A stretch of DNA of 64,000 nucleotides from Chrysaora quinquecirrha (taxonomy: Eukaryota; Cnidaria; Scyphozoa; Semaeostomeae; Pelagiidae), in assembly GCA_014526335.1 (NCBI GenBank), contig JACTAT010000010.1:8364815-8428814 (forward strand), in the 5' to 3' direction. A program made the translations under genes and the position numbers. Within the stretch, counting starts at the first letter, position 1. The number at the start of each line of letters is the position of its first letter. This document shows, piece after piece, positions 12,941 through 24,050 of this stretch. Under the pieces are notes generated by a model, which searched no databases, was not told where the DNA came from, and worked only from the letters and a program-made list of their open reading frames with translations.

Positions 12941-13647
12941 CAATTAGTGTTGAGAGTTGATTGACAATTTATAAGCTGTTGTTTAGCTTACAGAAATAAG
13001 AGTTTCTACAAATGCCTTATGATGCAACATGATTTAAATCATTTGCCCCAATTATGTTACCATAGAAATGGTCCCCATTAAAAATTTTGAGAACATAGTA
13101 TCCTTGTGTAATACAGGGTAATGTTAAATATCTTGTTTTTAGAATCTGAGCCTCCCCAAATATGCAATATACCATGAAAAATGATTACCCAACCTTTGTG
13201 CCCCCCTCGGTTTCTTAGCAACAACCCCTACAAAAAGTTTTCTACAACACACATCCTCTTATCTATTTACATTTATTAAATGTGCTATTTTTATTAATTC
13301 AATGGAGAGCCCTGTCCCAAATGTTTGACTTTGTATACAATCTCCAACTTGTGTCCCCCCAATCCGGCCACAAATGTTGTTACCATGGTCACAAATTTTA
13401 CCCTGAACCTTTCTGAAGTAAAGTGAATGTCAAAATCTATTAACAGTGAAAATTTTGTTTCATTATCTTCATTAAATGAAAAGTTATAGATAAATAACTG
13501 CTATATAGAACCCATTTTTATTGATTTGGTGACCAATTTTGTACATATTATGCACACCGTTTTCTTCAATACTTTGAGAAAATTACAGAGCTTCAAATGC
13601 TCATATTTCTGCAAGATAGAACAATTAATAAAATCATTTGTAACAGG
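12941..13647. other. Unannotated stretch
   Basis: AT-rich sequence without a convincing reading frame. It lies between the transposase-like gene and the HECT exon and could be 3' flank or intron. Nothing else is visible. Confidence 0.5.
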
Positions 13648-14024
13648 TTGCAAAATCACCTGAACTCCCTCCTATAACTGTCCTGGAGTTCTGCAATCTG
13701 TTCGAGTACAAGCGTGACTGTGAGCCAGAATCTAATAGATGGAATGTAATTGATAATCTCATTTGTGATGTTCAATTGTTCATTGCTGCAGTTGCAAATA
13801 ATGAGTTTGAAGGTACCACTTTGTCGGATCCTCTTTTCCTGCCGACTGGACTGGACAGAATTCCTCCATTTGGTCTCCACAAAAGCATTGAAGTATCCTT
13901 TAGTGATGATGAGAAATTTGCAAAGATATCTACATGCTCATATAAACTTATTTTGCCAACTAAAGATGTAGATGATGTGATGAAGATATGCCTAAAATTT
14001 AGAGGAGGCTTAGGCTCTGTTTGA
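13648..14024 (+). pseudogene. HECT-type E3 ligase C-terminal exon (fragment)
   Basis: An open frame follows a good 3' splice-site-like sequence (TTTGTAACAG before 13648) and ends with TGA at 14022-14024. It reads VLEFCNLFEYKRDCEPES, then FLPTGLDRIPPFGLHKSIEV, then STCSYKLILPT. The pattern 'F.TG...IPP.GF...' followed by 'STC...L.LP' and a terminal glycine-rich G.G.V is the C-lobe ending of HECT ubiquitin ligases of the G2E3/HECTD-like kind. The catalytic Cys of the family sits in the STCxxxLxLP segment, here STCSYKLILP, so it is present. No upstream HECT N-lobe is found in the window, so this is either a terminal exon or a captured fragment. It has no internal stop. Confidence 0.6.
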
Positions 14025-14730
14025 ACGTGAACACTGTTATATTTCAGGCCATTTACAGCCATTTAAAAATTTGCTTTTGTTACTTGTTTCATTTTTGTCT
14101 GGTTGTTTCTGCTTAATATAATTATTTCTGTGCATTTGTTTTGTTGCATTTTGTTGCATGATATTGTTTTGTTTTTATATACACTATATTAAAAGAGAAA
14201 CACTAGAATCTTCTATTGTCATTCTATTGTGCTAAAATATGAAACTTTTATTCCACCTAATAATTTTTACTGAGAAAAGTAGTTTTCACAAAGAAAACTG
14301 AGACTATTTTGTGGACAACAATTTCAGGTGAGTGACTTTTGTTTAGGCCAAGAGAGGTTATTTTTGTCAATTTGCAAATTCTTCTCTATGAACCCAAAAA
14401 TTTGCTTCAAAATTGATTTGCAATATTTTAGGATATCCATATTTTAGGAGATTTTAGGATAAACAATATGTCAATCATATTGCCCATAAAAATTTCTGAA
14501 GACTCCATCAAGTGCAAAATTTATTTCCGCATCAAAACAGCAACTTCCAAAATTACTCACTTTAAATCTTTATCATTATTTCAACCTGTAAATTCTTCTC
14601 TAAGTGTACACTTTGAGCGGAAATTTAAATGATAATTTCAACCCTAATCTATTTCAACCCCCTCAACAATTACACACCTAAGAGTACTCAAGTACAGCTA
14701 CAGTACTTTTTTGAATTTTGATTCACTTCT
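14025..14730. other. Unannotated AT-rich stretch
   Basis: No coding, tandem or inverted structure recognised. It probably includes the 3' untranslated region of the HECT exon. Confidence 0.4.
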
Positions 14731-15900
14731 CTATTGCACATCAAAGCTAATGTCATGTAGCAGGGACAGTAACTTCACATATAGGTCTAATGCATCATAT
14801 GTGTTGGAGGCCATATTCAAGTGGTGAGTTTCAACATAACATTTCAATAATTCATGCAATTCTTCTCTTCTGCATACTGGGCGATGCTGTATACCAATAA
14901 TATCTTTGGCAAGGTTTATAGACTGTCTGTCAACTGGGACACATTGATCCTGGAACCCCACTGTCTCTGTAACCAGGCTTACCCCCAGGAGCAGCAACAG
15001 ATTGTCTTACTGTTCTTCTGTTCCATGTTATCATGAATTCATTCAGCTCATTTTGCAATGCTTGCAAAAAGCAAAAAAAGAAAACTGCCTGCTGTAATTT
15101 CTGGTTGATAGAGTCATTTACGAAACTTGACCATAAAAGAAGATTTCCACCATTTCAATTGGTACTTTTTTAAACGCAACCGAAAAGCTTTGATTACGTG
15201 TGGATGAAGCATATCGAAAGCTATAAATGTTCTCTGTTCCTTTATCCTTAATAAATGTTCTCTGTTCCTTTATCCATTCTGAGCATTTTAGGAGCTTTCA
15301 AGTGAGCTTTGACACTCGACAGAAAATAATTGGCAATCACAAGGGGATCGTTATTGGTTGTGCATATTTTAATCCAAACGATTTTTCTGCAAAAACCGTC
15401 CACAGCAGCATGGATGCAAAGTCCCCGCATTTTCAATTTGTCATTTCCATCAATATGCCAGACTTTGTTAGGACCAGTGGTTTCATACTCTTCTTTTGAT
15501 TACACCTCTACTTCGTTCTCGTACTTCTTCTAGATCCAATTCCTTTAAAACTTTACGAACCTTTTCTTTGGGTACGTGAGCCCCGTACTTCAGGCTAATA
15601 ATTTTGCTCATTTGTCTATAGCCAACAGAGCAGTGTGAAGTTTTCTAGCTCATTTGCAACAACATCCTTCAGACCAGCATAATCAAGTTTATAATGCATG
15701 AGACCTTCTTTCTTGCAAATATATTTTATTTGACTAACAGTTGTTCAGGTATTGTGATGGTTATTTATGATCATAAATATTTCTTACAGTGTATATTGTG
15801 GCGTAAGTCCATAGTAATGAGCTACAAGTGCCTTCAAATCTGCCTGTGTTTCTGCACTGAGTACTGAGTCCATAACAGTCTTACCCAAAATTGTAGATAT
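14731..15900 (-). pseudogene. Integrase catalytic-core (rve-like) protein, broken
   Basis: Read leftwards on the minus strand. Segments in several frames give GYRQMSKIISLKYGAHVPKE (about 15630-15570), VWHIDGNDKLKMRGLCIHAA (15460-15400), AVDGFCRKIVWIKICTTNND, PKMLRMDKGTENIY (ending 15248), the DWW-like segment with KKYQLKWWKS (about 15160), LNEFMITWNRRTVRQS (about 15040) and a C-terminal ALDLYVKLLSLL (about 14760). WHIDGNxKL, GxIDGFSR and the D-G-TEN motif are those of a DDE integrase family common as repeats in fish and cnidarian genomes; the first Asp lies in HIDGN and the second in RMDKGTEN. Multiple frameshifts and stops make it dead. Whether it belonged to a Ginger-like transposon or another element is not decided. 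Confidence 0.7.
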
Positions 15901-15944
15901 GTGTGAAAATATCTACACTTCTTTCAGGCCCCCCTGTTTTTCTT

Positions 15945-17195
15945 CACTTTTTCACTTTTTCACTTTTCTCACATTTTTCACATTTTTCACTTTTCTCACT
16001 TTTTTCACTTTTTTCACTTTTTCCACTTTTTCTACTTTTTCACTATTTTTGCATTTTTAATTTTTTGTAACTTTTTTCCCCTTTTTAACTTTTTTTCAAA
16101 GTTGTCACTTTTTCATCTTTTTCACTATCTCAATTTAATCACTTTTTTCACTTTTCACTCTTTTCACTTTTTCACTTTTTCGCTTTTTTCACATTATAAA
16201 CTTTTTTCACTTCTTTCAACTTTTTTCATATTTTCACTTTTTTACTTTTTCACTTTTTTCACTTTTTTCACATTTTACACTTGTTTCAATTTCTTCACCT
16301 TTTTCACTTGTTGCACTTTTCAACTTTGTTTCACTTTTTAAATTTTTGTTATTCCTTGCTTTTTTCACTTTTTTATGTCTTCTCACCTTTTTCATTATTT
16401 CATTTTTTTCACTTGTTTCACTTTTTTCACTCTTTTCACTTTTTTCACTTCTTTAACTTTTCTAACTTTTTTCACTCTTTTCATTTTTTTCACATTTTCG
16501 CTTTATTTATTTCTATACTTTTTTCACTTTTTTTCACATTTTCACTTTTCTCACATTTTTCACATTGTTTTACTTTTTTCACTCTTATCATTTTTCTCAC
16601 TTTTTCACTTTTTTCACATTTTTCACTTTTTTCACTTTTTTCACTTTTTTCACTTTTTACTTTTTTCACTTTTTTCACTTTTTTCACTTTTTCCAACTTT
16701 TTCACTATTTTTGCATTTTAAATTTTTTGTAACTTTTTTCCCCTTTTTTTAACTTTTTTTTCAAAGTTGTCACTTTTTCATCTTTTTCACTATCTCAATT
16801 TTATCACTTTTTTCACTTTTCACTCTTTTCACTCTTTTCACTTTTTCGCTTTTTTCACATTTTACACTTTTTTCACTTCTTTCAACTTTTTTCATATTTT
16901 TCACTTTTTTCACTTCTTTCACATTTTTCACTTGTTTCACTTTCTTCACCTTTTTCACTTTTTGCACTTTTTCAACTTGTTTCACTTTTTAAATTTTTTA
17001 TTCTTTGCTTTTTTCACTTCTTTCTCTCTTCTCACTTTTTTCATTATTTCATTTTTTTCACTTGTTTCAATTTTTTGCACTCTTTTCACTTTTTTAACTT
17101 TTTTCACTTTTTTCACATTTTCCTTTTTTTTATTTCTATACTTTTTTCACTTTTTTAACTTTTTTGCATTTTTCACTTTTTTCACTTTTTTCACC
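15945..17195. repeat. (TTTTTCAC)n satellite, inverted relative to the left array
   Basis: Same satellite as at 862-8330 but with the complementary strand on plus. It shows its own higher-order period. A block with TTGCATTTTAAATTTTTTG then CAAAGTTGTCACTTTTTCATC is present at about 16030-16140 and again at 16695-16805, a spacing of about 665 bp. The segment CTTTATTTATTTCTATAC near 16500 is the complement of sequence at about 8205-8230 in the left array. Confidence 0.95.
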
Positions 17196-17524
17196 TTGCG
17201 TTGCCTTTACGCATCTTAAGATCTACTGAGTAACAAATAAACTACCTGTCGTTATCTATATTCCTCTTACGCTTATTTTACTGTTCATTCGCTAGTATAA
17301 AAGAAAGTATCCCTCTTCGTAAATTCAGTTGTGAAACTAACCAGTACCAAAGTGCTTGCAAAAGACCATGTTGTCGTAGTACTGTAACTACTTGCGAATG
17401 TAAAGTTATAGTTACTTTGATTATCAAGCTTTGTGGTTTTAAGAAACATTTCTTGGTGTATTCTCTGTTTTATTGGCCTACCGCTCAAGGGAAATCCTGC
17501 CTAAAAGGAACAACGCCTAACACT
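17196..17524 (+). repeat. LTR-like segment, copy 1
   Basis: Non-satellite block with about 97% identity by eye to 18256-18582. It contains a TATA-like CTAGTATAAAAGAAAG near 17295 and ends AACAACGCCTAACA directly against satellite. The promoter-like element, the 3' CA end and the repetition suggest a solo or truncated LTR inserted in the satellite. No internal retroelement coding is adjacent. Confidence 0.5.
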
Positions 17525-17965
17525 TTTTCACTTGTTTCACTTTTTTCCCTTTTTTACAGACTTTTTTCACTCTCTTTCATCACTTCTGTCACCTTCTTCA
17601 CTCACTTCTGCACTTTTTTCAGTTTTTTTTCAATTTTTTTCAAAGCTGTTACTCTCAATTTTTTCACTTTTTAAATTTTTCACTTTTTTTAATTTTTTTA
17701 ACTTTTTTCACTTCTTTCATATTTTTTGCTTTTTTAACTTTTTTCACTTTCTTCAGCGTTTTCCCTTTTTCACTTTTCTCACATTTTTCACATTTTTCAC
17801 TTTTTTGACTCTTATCACTTTTTTCACTCACTTTTTTCGCATTTTTCACTTTTTTCACTTTTTTAAACTTTTTTAATGTTTGTCACTTTTTTCACTTTAT
17901 TTACCTTTTTCACTTTTTTAACTTTCTTCACTTTTTTCACTTTTCTCACCTTTTTTACATTTTCC
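17525..17965. repeat. (TTTTTCAC)n satellite block
   Basis: Contains 17571-17607, whose complement (GAAGTGAGTGAAGAAGGTGA and onwards through CAGAAGTGATGAAAG) matches 8311-8346 at the inner edge of the left array. The rest is degenerate TTTTTCAC units. Confidence 0.9.
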
Positions 17966-18207
17966 CTTATTTTTAATTCTACATCTTTTGTAATAGCACT
18001 AGTCCTCAGCACGCACAGCCTCCCTTGCATGCGTACATTTCTACTCCTTTTTCTCTCATTCATTTTAACATTTCTTTGTTTCACGCATTTAGCCTTCAGT
18101 ATCTATTGTCAGCATTGTTTGTTTTACATTTACAAAAGGAATTAATCGCTGTCGTTAAGTATGAGTAACTGTAATTGCAGAGATTAAGTAATAAGATATC
18201 TCTTAGT
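17966..18207. other. Short unique stretch between satellite and second LTR-like copy
   Basis: No coding frame of note. It lacks the octamer and is not present before copy 1, where satellite abuts the LTR-like block directly. Confidence 0.4.
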
Positions 18208-18582
18208 GTAACATCTGTAGCATACTAGGTGCACCGGCAGCATTTTGGCAACATTACCTTGCGTTGCCTTTACGCATCTTAAGATCTATCGTAGTGACAA
18301 ATAAACTACCTGTCGTTATCTATATTCCTCTTACGCTTATTTTACTGTTCATTCGCTAGTATAAAAGAAAGCATCCATCTTCGTAAATTCAGTTGTGAAA
18401 CTAACCAGTACCAAAGTGCTTGCAAAAGACCATGTTGTCGTAGTACTGTAACTACTTGCGAATGTAAAGTTATAGTTACTTTGATTATCAAGATTTGTGG
18501 TTTTAAGAAACATTTCTTGGTGTATTCTCTGTTTTATTGGCTCACGCTCAAGGGAAATCCTGCCTAAAAGGAACAACGCCAC
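18208..18582 (+). repeat. LTR-like segment, copy 2 (more complete 5' end)
   Basis: Matches copy 1 from 18256 onward and extends further left to a possible TG start (TGTAACATCTGTAGC at 18208). TATA-like TATAAAAGAAAG is near 18360. The right end again lies against satellite. Confidence 0.5.
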
Positions 18583-19010
18583 TTTTTCACTCTTTTCACT
18601 TTTTTCAGTTTTTCAATTTTTTCATGTTTTTCAATTATTTCACTTTTTTACTTTTTTCACTTTTTTCACGTTTTTCACTTTTTTCATTTCTTCACTTTTT
18701 TCACTTTGTTCATTTTTTCTCTTTTTTCACGCACTTTGTTCACATTTTTCACTATTTTCTCCTTTTTTTACTGTATGGTGATTTCACTTCCTTTACTCAC
18801 TTTTTCCCTCACTTTCTTCACTCTTTTTTATCACTTTTTTCACTTTCTCAATTCATTTTTTCCTCTTTTTTCTGCTCACTTTTTTCTTTTTTGTTCACGT
18901 TATTCTTTTTTTTCACTCACTTATTCAATTTTTCCACTCACTTTTTTCACTCTTTTCACTTTTTCACTTTCTCACTTTTTTCACTTTTGTCACTTTTTCT
19001 CTTTTAACTT
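18583..19010. repeat. (TTTTTCAC)n satellite block
   Basis: Degenerate TTTTTCAC units with CTCAC variants, ending where the direct repeat at 19011 begins. Confidence 0.9.
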
Positions 19011-19155
19011 GACGTGGTTTCAATGACAGACAAATAACACACACATATGTTGACAGTAGATAGGATTGTATGAGGTAAATACAATAAGCAGTACAGGAAC
19101 TGCGTTTAAAACATTTGCATTGTATACATATATCTGTCTGCCACCAGATTACATC
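19011..19155 (+). repeat. Dispersed direct repeat, copy 1
   Basis: Shares order and wording with 21293-21428: CAGACAAATAACACACA, ATGTTGACAGTA, AAACATTTGCATTGTATACA and TATATCTGTCTGCCA. By eye identity is roughly 80%. Two copies 2.3 kb apart in the same orientation could be LTRs or copies of a short dispersed repeat. Confidence 0.6.
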
Positions 19156-19689
19156 TTGTTCTAAGGATAAGAATTTGATATCAGAGGATTGCAATTGATT
19201 CTTGAAATCCCTTCAAGTTCAAATTGACTTCATGTTTAGGAAGCTGCTGTTTGTCTCAGGATATTTTCCAATATTGAATCATATTGCTGTGACATTTTTA
19301 GACAGTTGATCAAAGCTGTTTCAGGCAGCATCTACTTCTGGTTAATTTGGGCAACATAGGATTGGGACACAGTTTCTTTTTTGATAGGAACTTCAATGTC
19401 TAATTCTTCTTGGTCTCGACAACATCTAATTCTGATAACTGTTTTCAAGGATTAACAATAAGACACAATCTTCTGAGTATTAAATTTCCAAAGATGTTCT
19501 TTGACTTTATTGCTACCTGGCTTCATTGGCCAGTGCATTGAATTCACACAAAAAAGGAAAAATACATTTATTACCAAGCTGCCATGTAAATGCAAGAATA
19601 TCCCAATTCAAACATTTTTTTGCATTGTTCATATTTCTACACATAATTGATTAAATGCATATGTTTATTGTATTGTCTATGCTGATTGG
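19156..19689. other. Unannotated stretch
   Basis: No coding or repeat structure recognised. Confidence 0.4.
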
Positions 19690-20075
19690 CCTTCCTTTGA
19701 ATCTTCTTTGGTTGCAGTGATGAAAGGGTCGATATTCGTATAATTTCTTATTTATTCTTGAACCGGTGGGCCCTCCCTTGCAATTTCTTTGGGTTACAGT
19801 GGGAAGGGGTCAGTTTAACTACAACTTCTTATTCATTCTAATACCGGTAGGCCTTCAGTTGCAACTTACTTTGGTTGCAGTAGAGAAGTGGTCGGTATTA
19901 CTACAACCTTTTTTTATTCTTATGCAGGTGGGCATTAATTTGCAACTTTTTTTTGTTGCAGTAGGGAAAGGGTCAGCTTAATTACCAATTTACTTTTCAT
20001 GTTTATGCCCATGGGCCTTCAGTTTCAACTTCCTTTAGTTGCAGTGTGAAAGGGGCCGCTGAAATCTGGGGGTTC
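19690..20075 (+). repeat. Minisatellite, about 83-bp period, about 4.5 copies
   Basis: Diverged tandem units share, in order, TTGCAACTTCTTTGGTTGCA, GTGGGAAAGGGTC, TTACTTATTCATTCTTAT and ACCGGTGGGCC. Unit starts fall near 19690, 19776, 19859, 19935 and 20020. Confidence 0.8.
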
Positions 20076-21292
20076 ATTTATTATACTTTTTCATGTTTTT
20101 TTGTTTGTATTAGTATTTTCATGTTTTTTTTGTTTGTTTCATTGTTTTACTTTTGTTCAGTTTATTATGTTAACCAACCTGTGGAGAAAAGAAAGTTTGG
20201 TTATCCAGTGGAGGAAATGCTTAATTAGGAATACATTCGTGATAGGTTCAGTGGAAAGCCAAAAGGCAACAGACAAACAGGGGGCAAATAGGAGGGCGGC
20301 ATGGTCATGTGGGGTTGGAAACCTCTCTACTATTGACTCAATCAGATATACTGTATTCTTGAACATTTCAAAGTTGAAGAGTTGGTCCATTGACTAATAT
20401 TTATCATTTCCCTTATCACTGAGATAAAGGCTGCAGTCTTTTATTCTTCATAGATATGAGTTAGCAGAATCTGTTTGCTCCTCCTGGTTTTTAGGAGAAA
20501 TCAAACACCTTGAATAGGTTATTAACCTGTTCAAAGGGGAATTATTGACCTGCAGAAGAAGCAATTGTTCTGTTGAAGGAAAGTATTATTTGTTACGGTA
20601 TTTAATGGAGTAAAAATAATAGGGTCAGTCCCTTAAGTGGGCAACCTTATAACAACAATCAAACCTTCTTAGAATAACTCAATTGCTTTGGTTTTGATCA
20701 GCATAAGAAGCAGTTATAGCTATCTGCTGTCTTTGGTAGGTGAAGAAATCCATTTGAGGAAATTTTTGTCCCCTTGATTGGAACCAGTAGAATAACTTAG
20801 GAACCATTACAATAACTGAAGGTTATTCAAAAAAACCCTGCTGGGATAACCCCTGTAAGGAGAAGTCCTTACTGATACAATGAGGTTTCTTTGACAATAA
20901 AAAATGACAATGATAGATGCCCTTTTGAGCCAATGGAATCAGGAACCCAGGGAAGAGAGATTGCCATCCTGTGGAAAGAAATTGTTATTCAGAAACAACT
21001 GCAAGTGAGAAAAGAAATTACAGGCTTCAGACTTATATCATGATGGGTGGGGTAGGCTTTGATTCCAATGATAAAGAATGAATTATAATAGTTGGATTGG
21101 CTGGGTGAGAAATGAAACACCATATTTGCAATTGAGACGGATTTCCAGTCTGTAATTAACAGTGAACATGGAAGACCACAGCATACCTGCTAAAGCAAGA
21201 ATGCGAGCACATGGCAAAGAGGAATTATCCACGAGCCCTTGCGCGTTAATCTTCATTTACAAATGGCAGGTAAATGGACCATTAACTCGCAG
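20076..21292. other. Unannotated stretch
   Basis: AT-rich, with only short, unconvincing frames. Nothing recognised. Confidence 0.4.
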
Positions 21293-21428
21293 TGGTCTCA
21301 ACAACAGACAATAACACACAAATATGTTGGCAGTACTTGGGATGTATTAGGTAAATTTAATATACAGTATAATTACTGAGTACAAAACATTTGCATTGTG
21401 TACATATATCTGTTTGCCATCAGAATCT
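21293..21428 (+). repeat. Dispersed direct repeat, copy 2
   Basis: Counterpart of 19011-19155: CAGACAATAACACACAAATA, TGTTGGCAGTA, ACAAAACATTTGCATTGTGT and CATATATCTGTTTGCCA. Confidence 0.6.
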
Positions 21429-22944
21429 TGGTGGCCAATCCGCCAAAGTACCTGCTAAATACTAGCCAACGCTTGAGTGAGGTCAGTTATAATGCAGCAA
21501 TTGCAGCAGTTTTTACATAATGCAGCAATTTCTGCAGAATGCCTCGTTATAACTTTGTTTTTCCTAGCCATATGGAAAATCACATTACATTCTTCCTTCC
21601 AAACTCGCATACTCATGAACACCTGGACAATTATTGTTTACACTATATTTTGTTTTTGTTCTTGTTGCTGCTTATGCTGTTGTTGTTGTTGCTATTGCTT
21701 CTGTTGTTTATTTGTATCACACACAACTGTCTCTCTCTGTATCACACACAACTTATGCGTACAAAGTTATGATCTATGTTATAAAGTCAGTTGATAATGA
21801 CAATCAATAAATGTGCCTAAGTCTCGCAAATCTGAAGACAATCTTGGACATAAATTATGAGACAAATTGGAATGTTACGCTGTCTGATCCCCTCTTCCCT
21901 TTAGTCAATGTTGTAGGTTTTATATTTCAAAGCATCACAACCATCAGACACGGACGAAAAATTGATAGAAGGGGAGAGGGGTTACAACCACATCTCATTC
22001 TTTATTTTTGTCTCAATATATTTTGACCAAGACTGTCTTCATGGAAAAACAAACAGAATTGACTCTTCTACGTGTGTACAATTTACAATTCAACTCCTAC
22101 AGCATTTACATAGTAAATAGTTAATACTAGAACATATGAAGGTTGATTAAAATTAATGTACGAATAACAAGGAGGCTATTATCGGGGGCTTTGGGGTACT
22201 GAAGGGGGCTGATGCCTAAAACTCTATGAATGAGGATTTTTTTACCTATATAAATTTTTGTCAGTAATTTGTTAACAATTCATTAATGGAGGGAAAGTAA
22301 TCGAATACAAGCAGTCTAGCAGTGTAGGGAGTGTAGGCAGTGTCTTAATGGTAGAGGCCTTGTTTTGATATTTGGCCAGAAAAACATGGTCTTTTGATAC
22401 TCTTGCAGGAACCTGAGACAGAAAGAAGTTTGTGAAAAATTAGCTATCAAGAAAATGTCGGAACTTTCTGGTACACGCTCAGGCAGAAGACAACGATTAG
22501 TTACAAACTCGCAGGTTTATTCTAAGAATTTTCCCACTAGAGAAAGATTTGCTCACATGTGAGAGGAAGAATTTAATTCAGGAACGTCTGTGGTCAAGGT
22601 GAAGCATTGGGCATGTTGCCGGTAGTCTCATGAAAAAGGTGGTTTCAATTACCATTGCTCCATTAAGTTGAGTGGTTTCTGTTAAAAAGAGAATAATGAG
22701 AAAATATGGAATAGATGTTAACTTCAGTGTTCGATCACTATGTTAGTGCATACCGGTATGTTTGCAAGGAGGACAACAACGTAGTTAAGCATCCAGACCT
22801 CCCGAAATTAGCTAATGCAGCATCACCAAAAACAAAATTCTCTATTGCGGCAAACCAAACAGCGGGCAAGAAAAGAAAATCAGAGGCATTAGCAAACAAC
22901 GAAGATCCTGAAGAAAGGTGAAGAGAAAGCGCCTTGCATCCATC
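21429..22944. other. Unannotated stretch with a small TTG/CTG-rich patch
   Basis: A low-complexity TGTTGCTG-type patch lies at 21655-21710 and TCTCTCTGTATCACACACAA-like repeats near 21715-21750. Frames such as 22715-22921 (ending KKRKSEALANNEDPEER) have no recognised relatives. Confidence 0.4.
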
Positions 22945-23805
22945 TCTAAAATAAACTTTTGAAAAGGAGCAAAACAGCTGTTTGCCGTTTCTTGAAGTTT
23001 TTGTTGAAAACACTGTTACTGGATTTCTGACCAGTATATATAGGAAACCAAACTTAGCGCACTCTATACACAGTGGGATTCCTATAGTTCAAAACAGAGG
23101 AAAATTAACCTTATCAACATGCTAGTTCATCTGGCACTTATGATTCACTCTAAATCTCGGCTGGATTGGGAATTTGATAAAATTCTGTCTATTCTCATGA
23201 GAAACAGTTACCCTCAGGATGTTATTTCCACTTGTTTTCACAAGAGGATTGCAAATTTTTCGGCTGATAAAAATTATGGTCCACAAAAGTGCCCTGTTTA
23301 CCTAAAAGTGCCTGTGATAGAATGCGTCTCATTGCGATTTGAAAGTCAAATTAAAAAGGCACTTACAAAGTGCTTTGCTGCTGCCAACCCTCAGTTAGTT
23401 ATTGGCACTCGGAAAGTTCTACCAAACACTCAAAATGATTTGGCCATTTATGAATTCTCGTGCTTGTGTGATGCCAGGTACGTTTGTCGTACTTCCCAGA
23501 GATTAGGTGATAGGATAAAGCAGCATGTCCCTACTAAAATGAGTCTCCACAATTTTCAGCAAAGAGAGCAACCACCCCGTGGATCTAAACAGCAACATTG
23601 TAGCAAAGATGATGCGGCCATAGGACAACATCTACTCAACAACCCAATTCATGCAGAAAATTACAGCGAGGATTGTTTCAAAATCATTGGCAAAGCAAGA
23701 TATTTGTTTCACTTAGGTGTTTTGGAATCTGTCTACAACAAAACCAAAAGGCTGGTTCTGTGTAGACAGAAAGAATTCGTTTTCTCACTTGGACTCTTCA
23801 AATGA
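22945..23805 (+). pseudogene. Penelope-like element, RT thumb plus GIY-YIG endonuclease (5'-truncated)
   Basis: Starts in the thumb region of a Penelope-type reverse transcriptase (TFEKEQNSCLPFLEVFVEN, then FLTSIYRKP). It changes frame near 23060 and runs open from 23119 to the stop at 23803. The C-terminal part is the GIY-YIG endonuclease typical of Penelope-like elements: YEFSCLCDARYVCRTSQRLG followed by RIKQHVP, where the family has Y.C.C..RYVGRTSQRL.dRI.QHVP. The usual Gly of YVGRT is Cys here, probably inactivating. The palm domain with the catalytic aspartates is absent. This family is distinct from the Penelope-like copy at 37.6-48.3 kb. The element is a 5'-truncated, frameshifted copy. 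Confidence 0.85.
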
Positions 23806-24050
23806 TTTTATTGGTATTCCCCCTGTATTCGACCAGCTGATTGGTGTTCAAAACACCATGCCTATTCAGCTTTTCTTCTCTCTGATTGGTACATTTTGAG
23901 CCGCATCTGGGTATAAATTCCGCCTTAGTCTATTGTTTTGGTCTGCATCAGACGTTCATACTCTGAGGAGTGTCAGATGGAAAAGGCTTTTAAGTATGCC
24001 CGAAAATGATTTCGCTGTTTATCATAATTTTGAAGTTTTGTACAACTCAG
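23806..24050 (+). other. 3' tail of the Penelope-like element
   Basis: Non-coding sequence between the endonuclease stop and the satellite at 24051. It contains a CTCTGAGGAGTGTCAGATGG-like segment in a position where such elements carry conserved structured 3' sequence. A full hammerhead ribozyme could not be assembled by eye. Confidence 0.4.

Noticed and set aside
16102..17876. Plus-strand Phe/His/Leu/Ser-rich frames and minus-strand Lys/Glu/Val/Ser-rich frames
   Set aside because: Both are products of the same satellite read on the two strands.
21477..21794. Frame with runs of Cys, Leu or Phe
   Set aside because: It is produced by a TGTTGTTG/CTGCT low-complexity patch; no signal of a real gene.
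23930..24050. Hammerhead ribozyme in the Penelope 3' tail
   Set aside because: A CTGAGGAG-like segment is present, but the conserved CTGATGA and GAAA core with three helices could not be assembled by eye.
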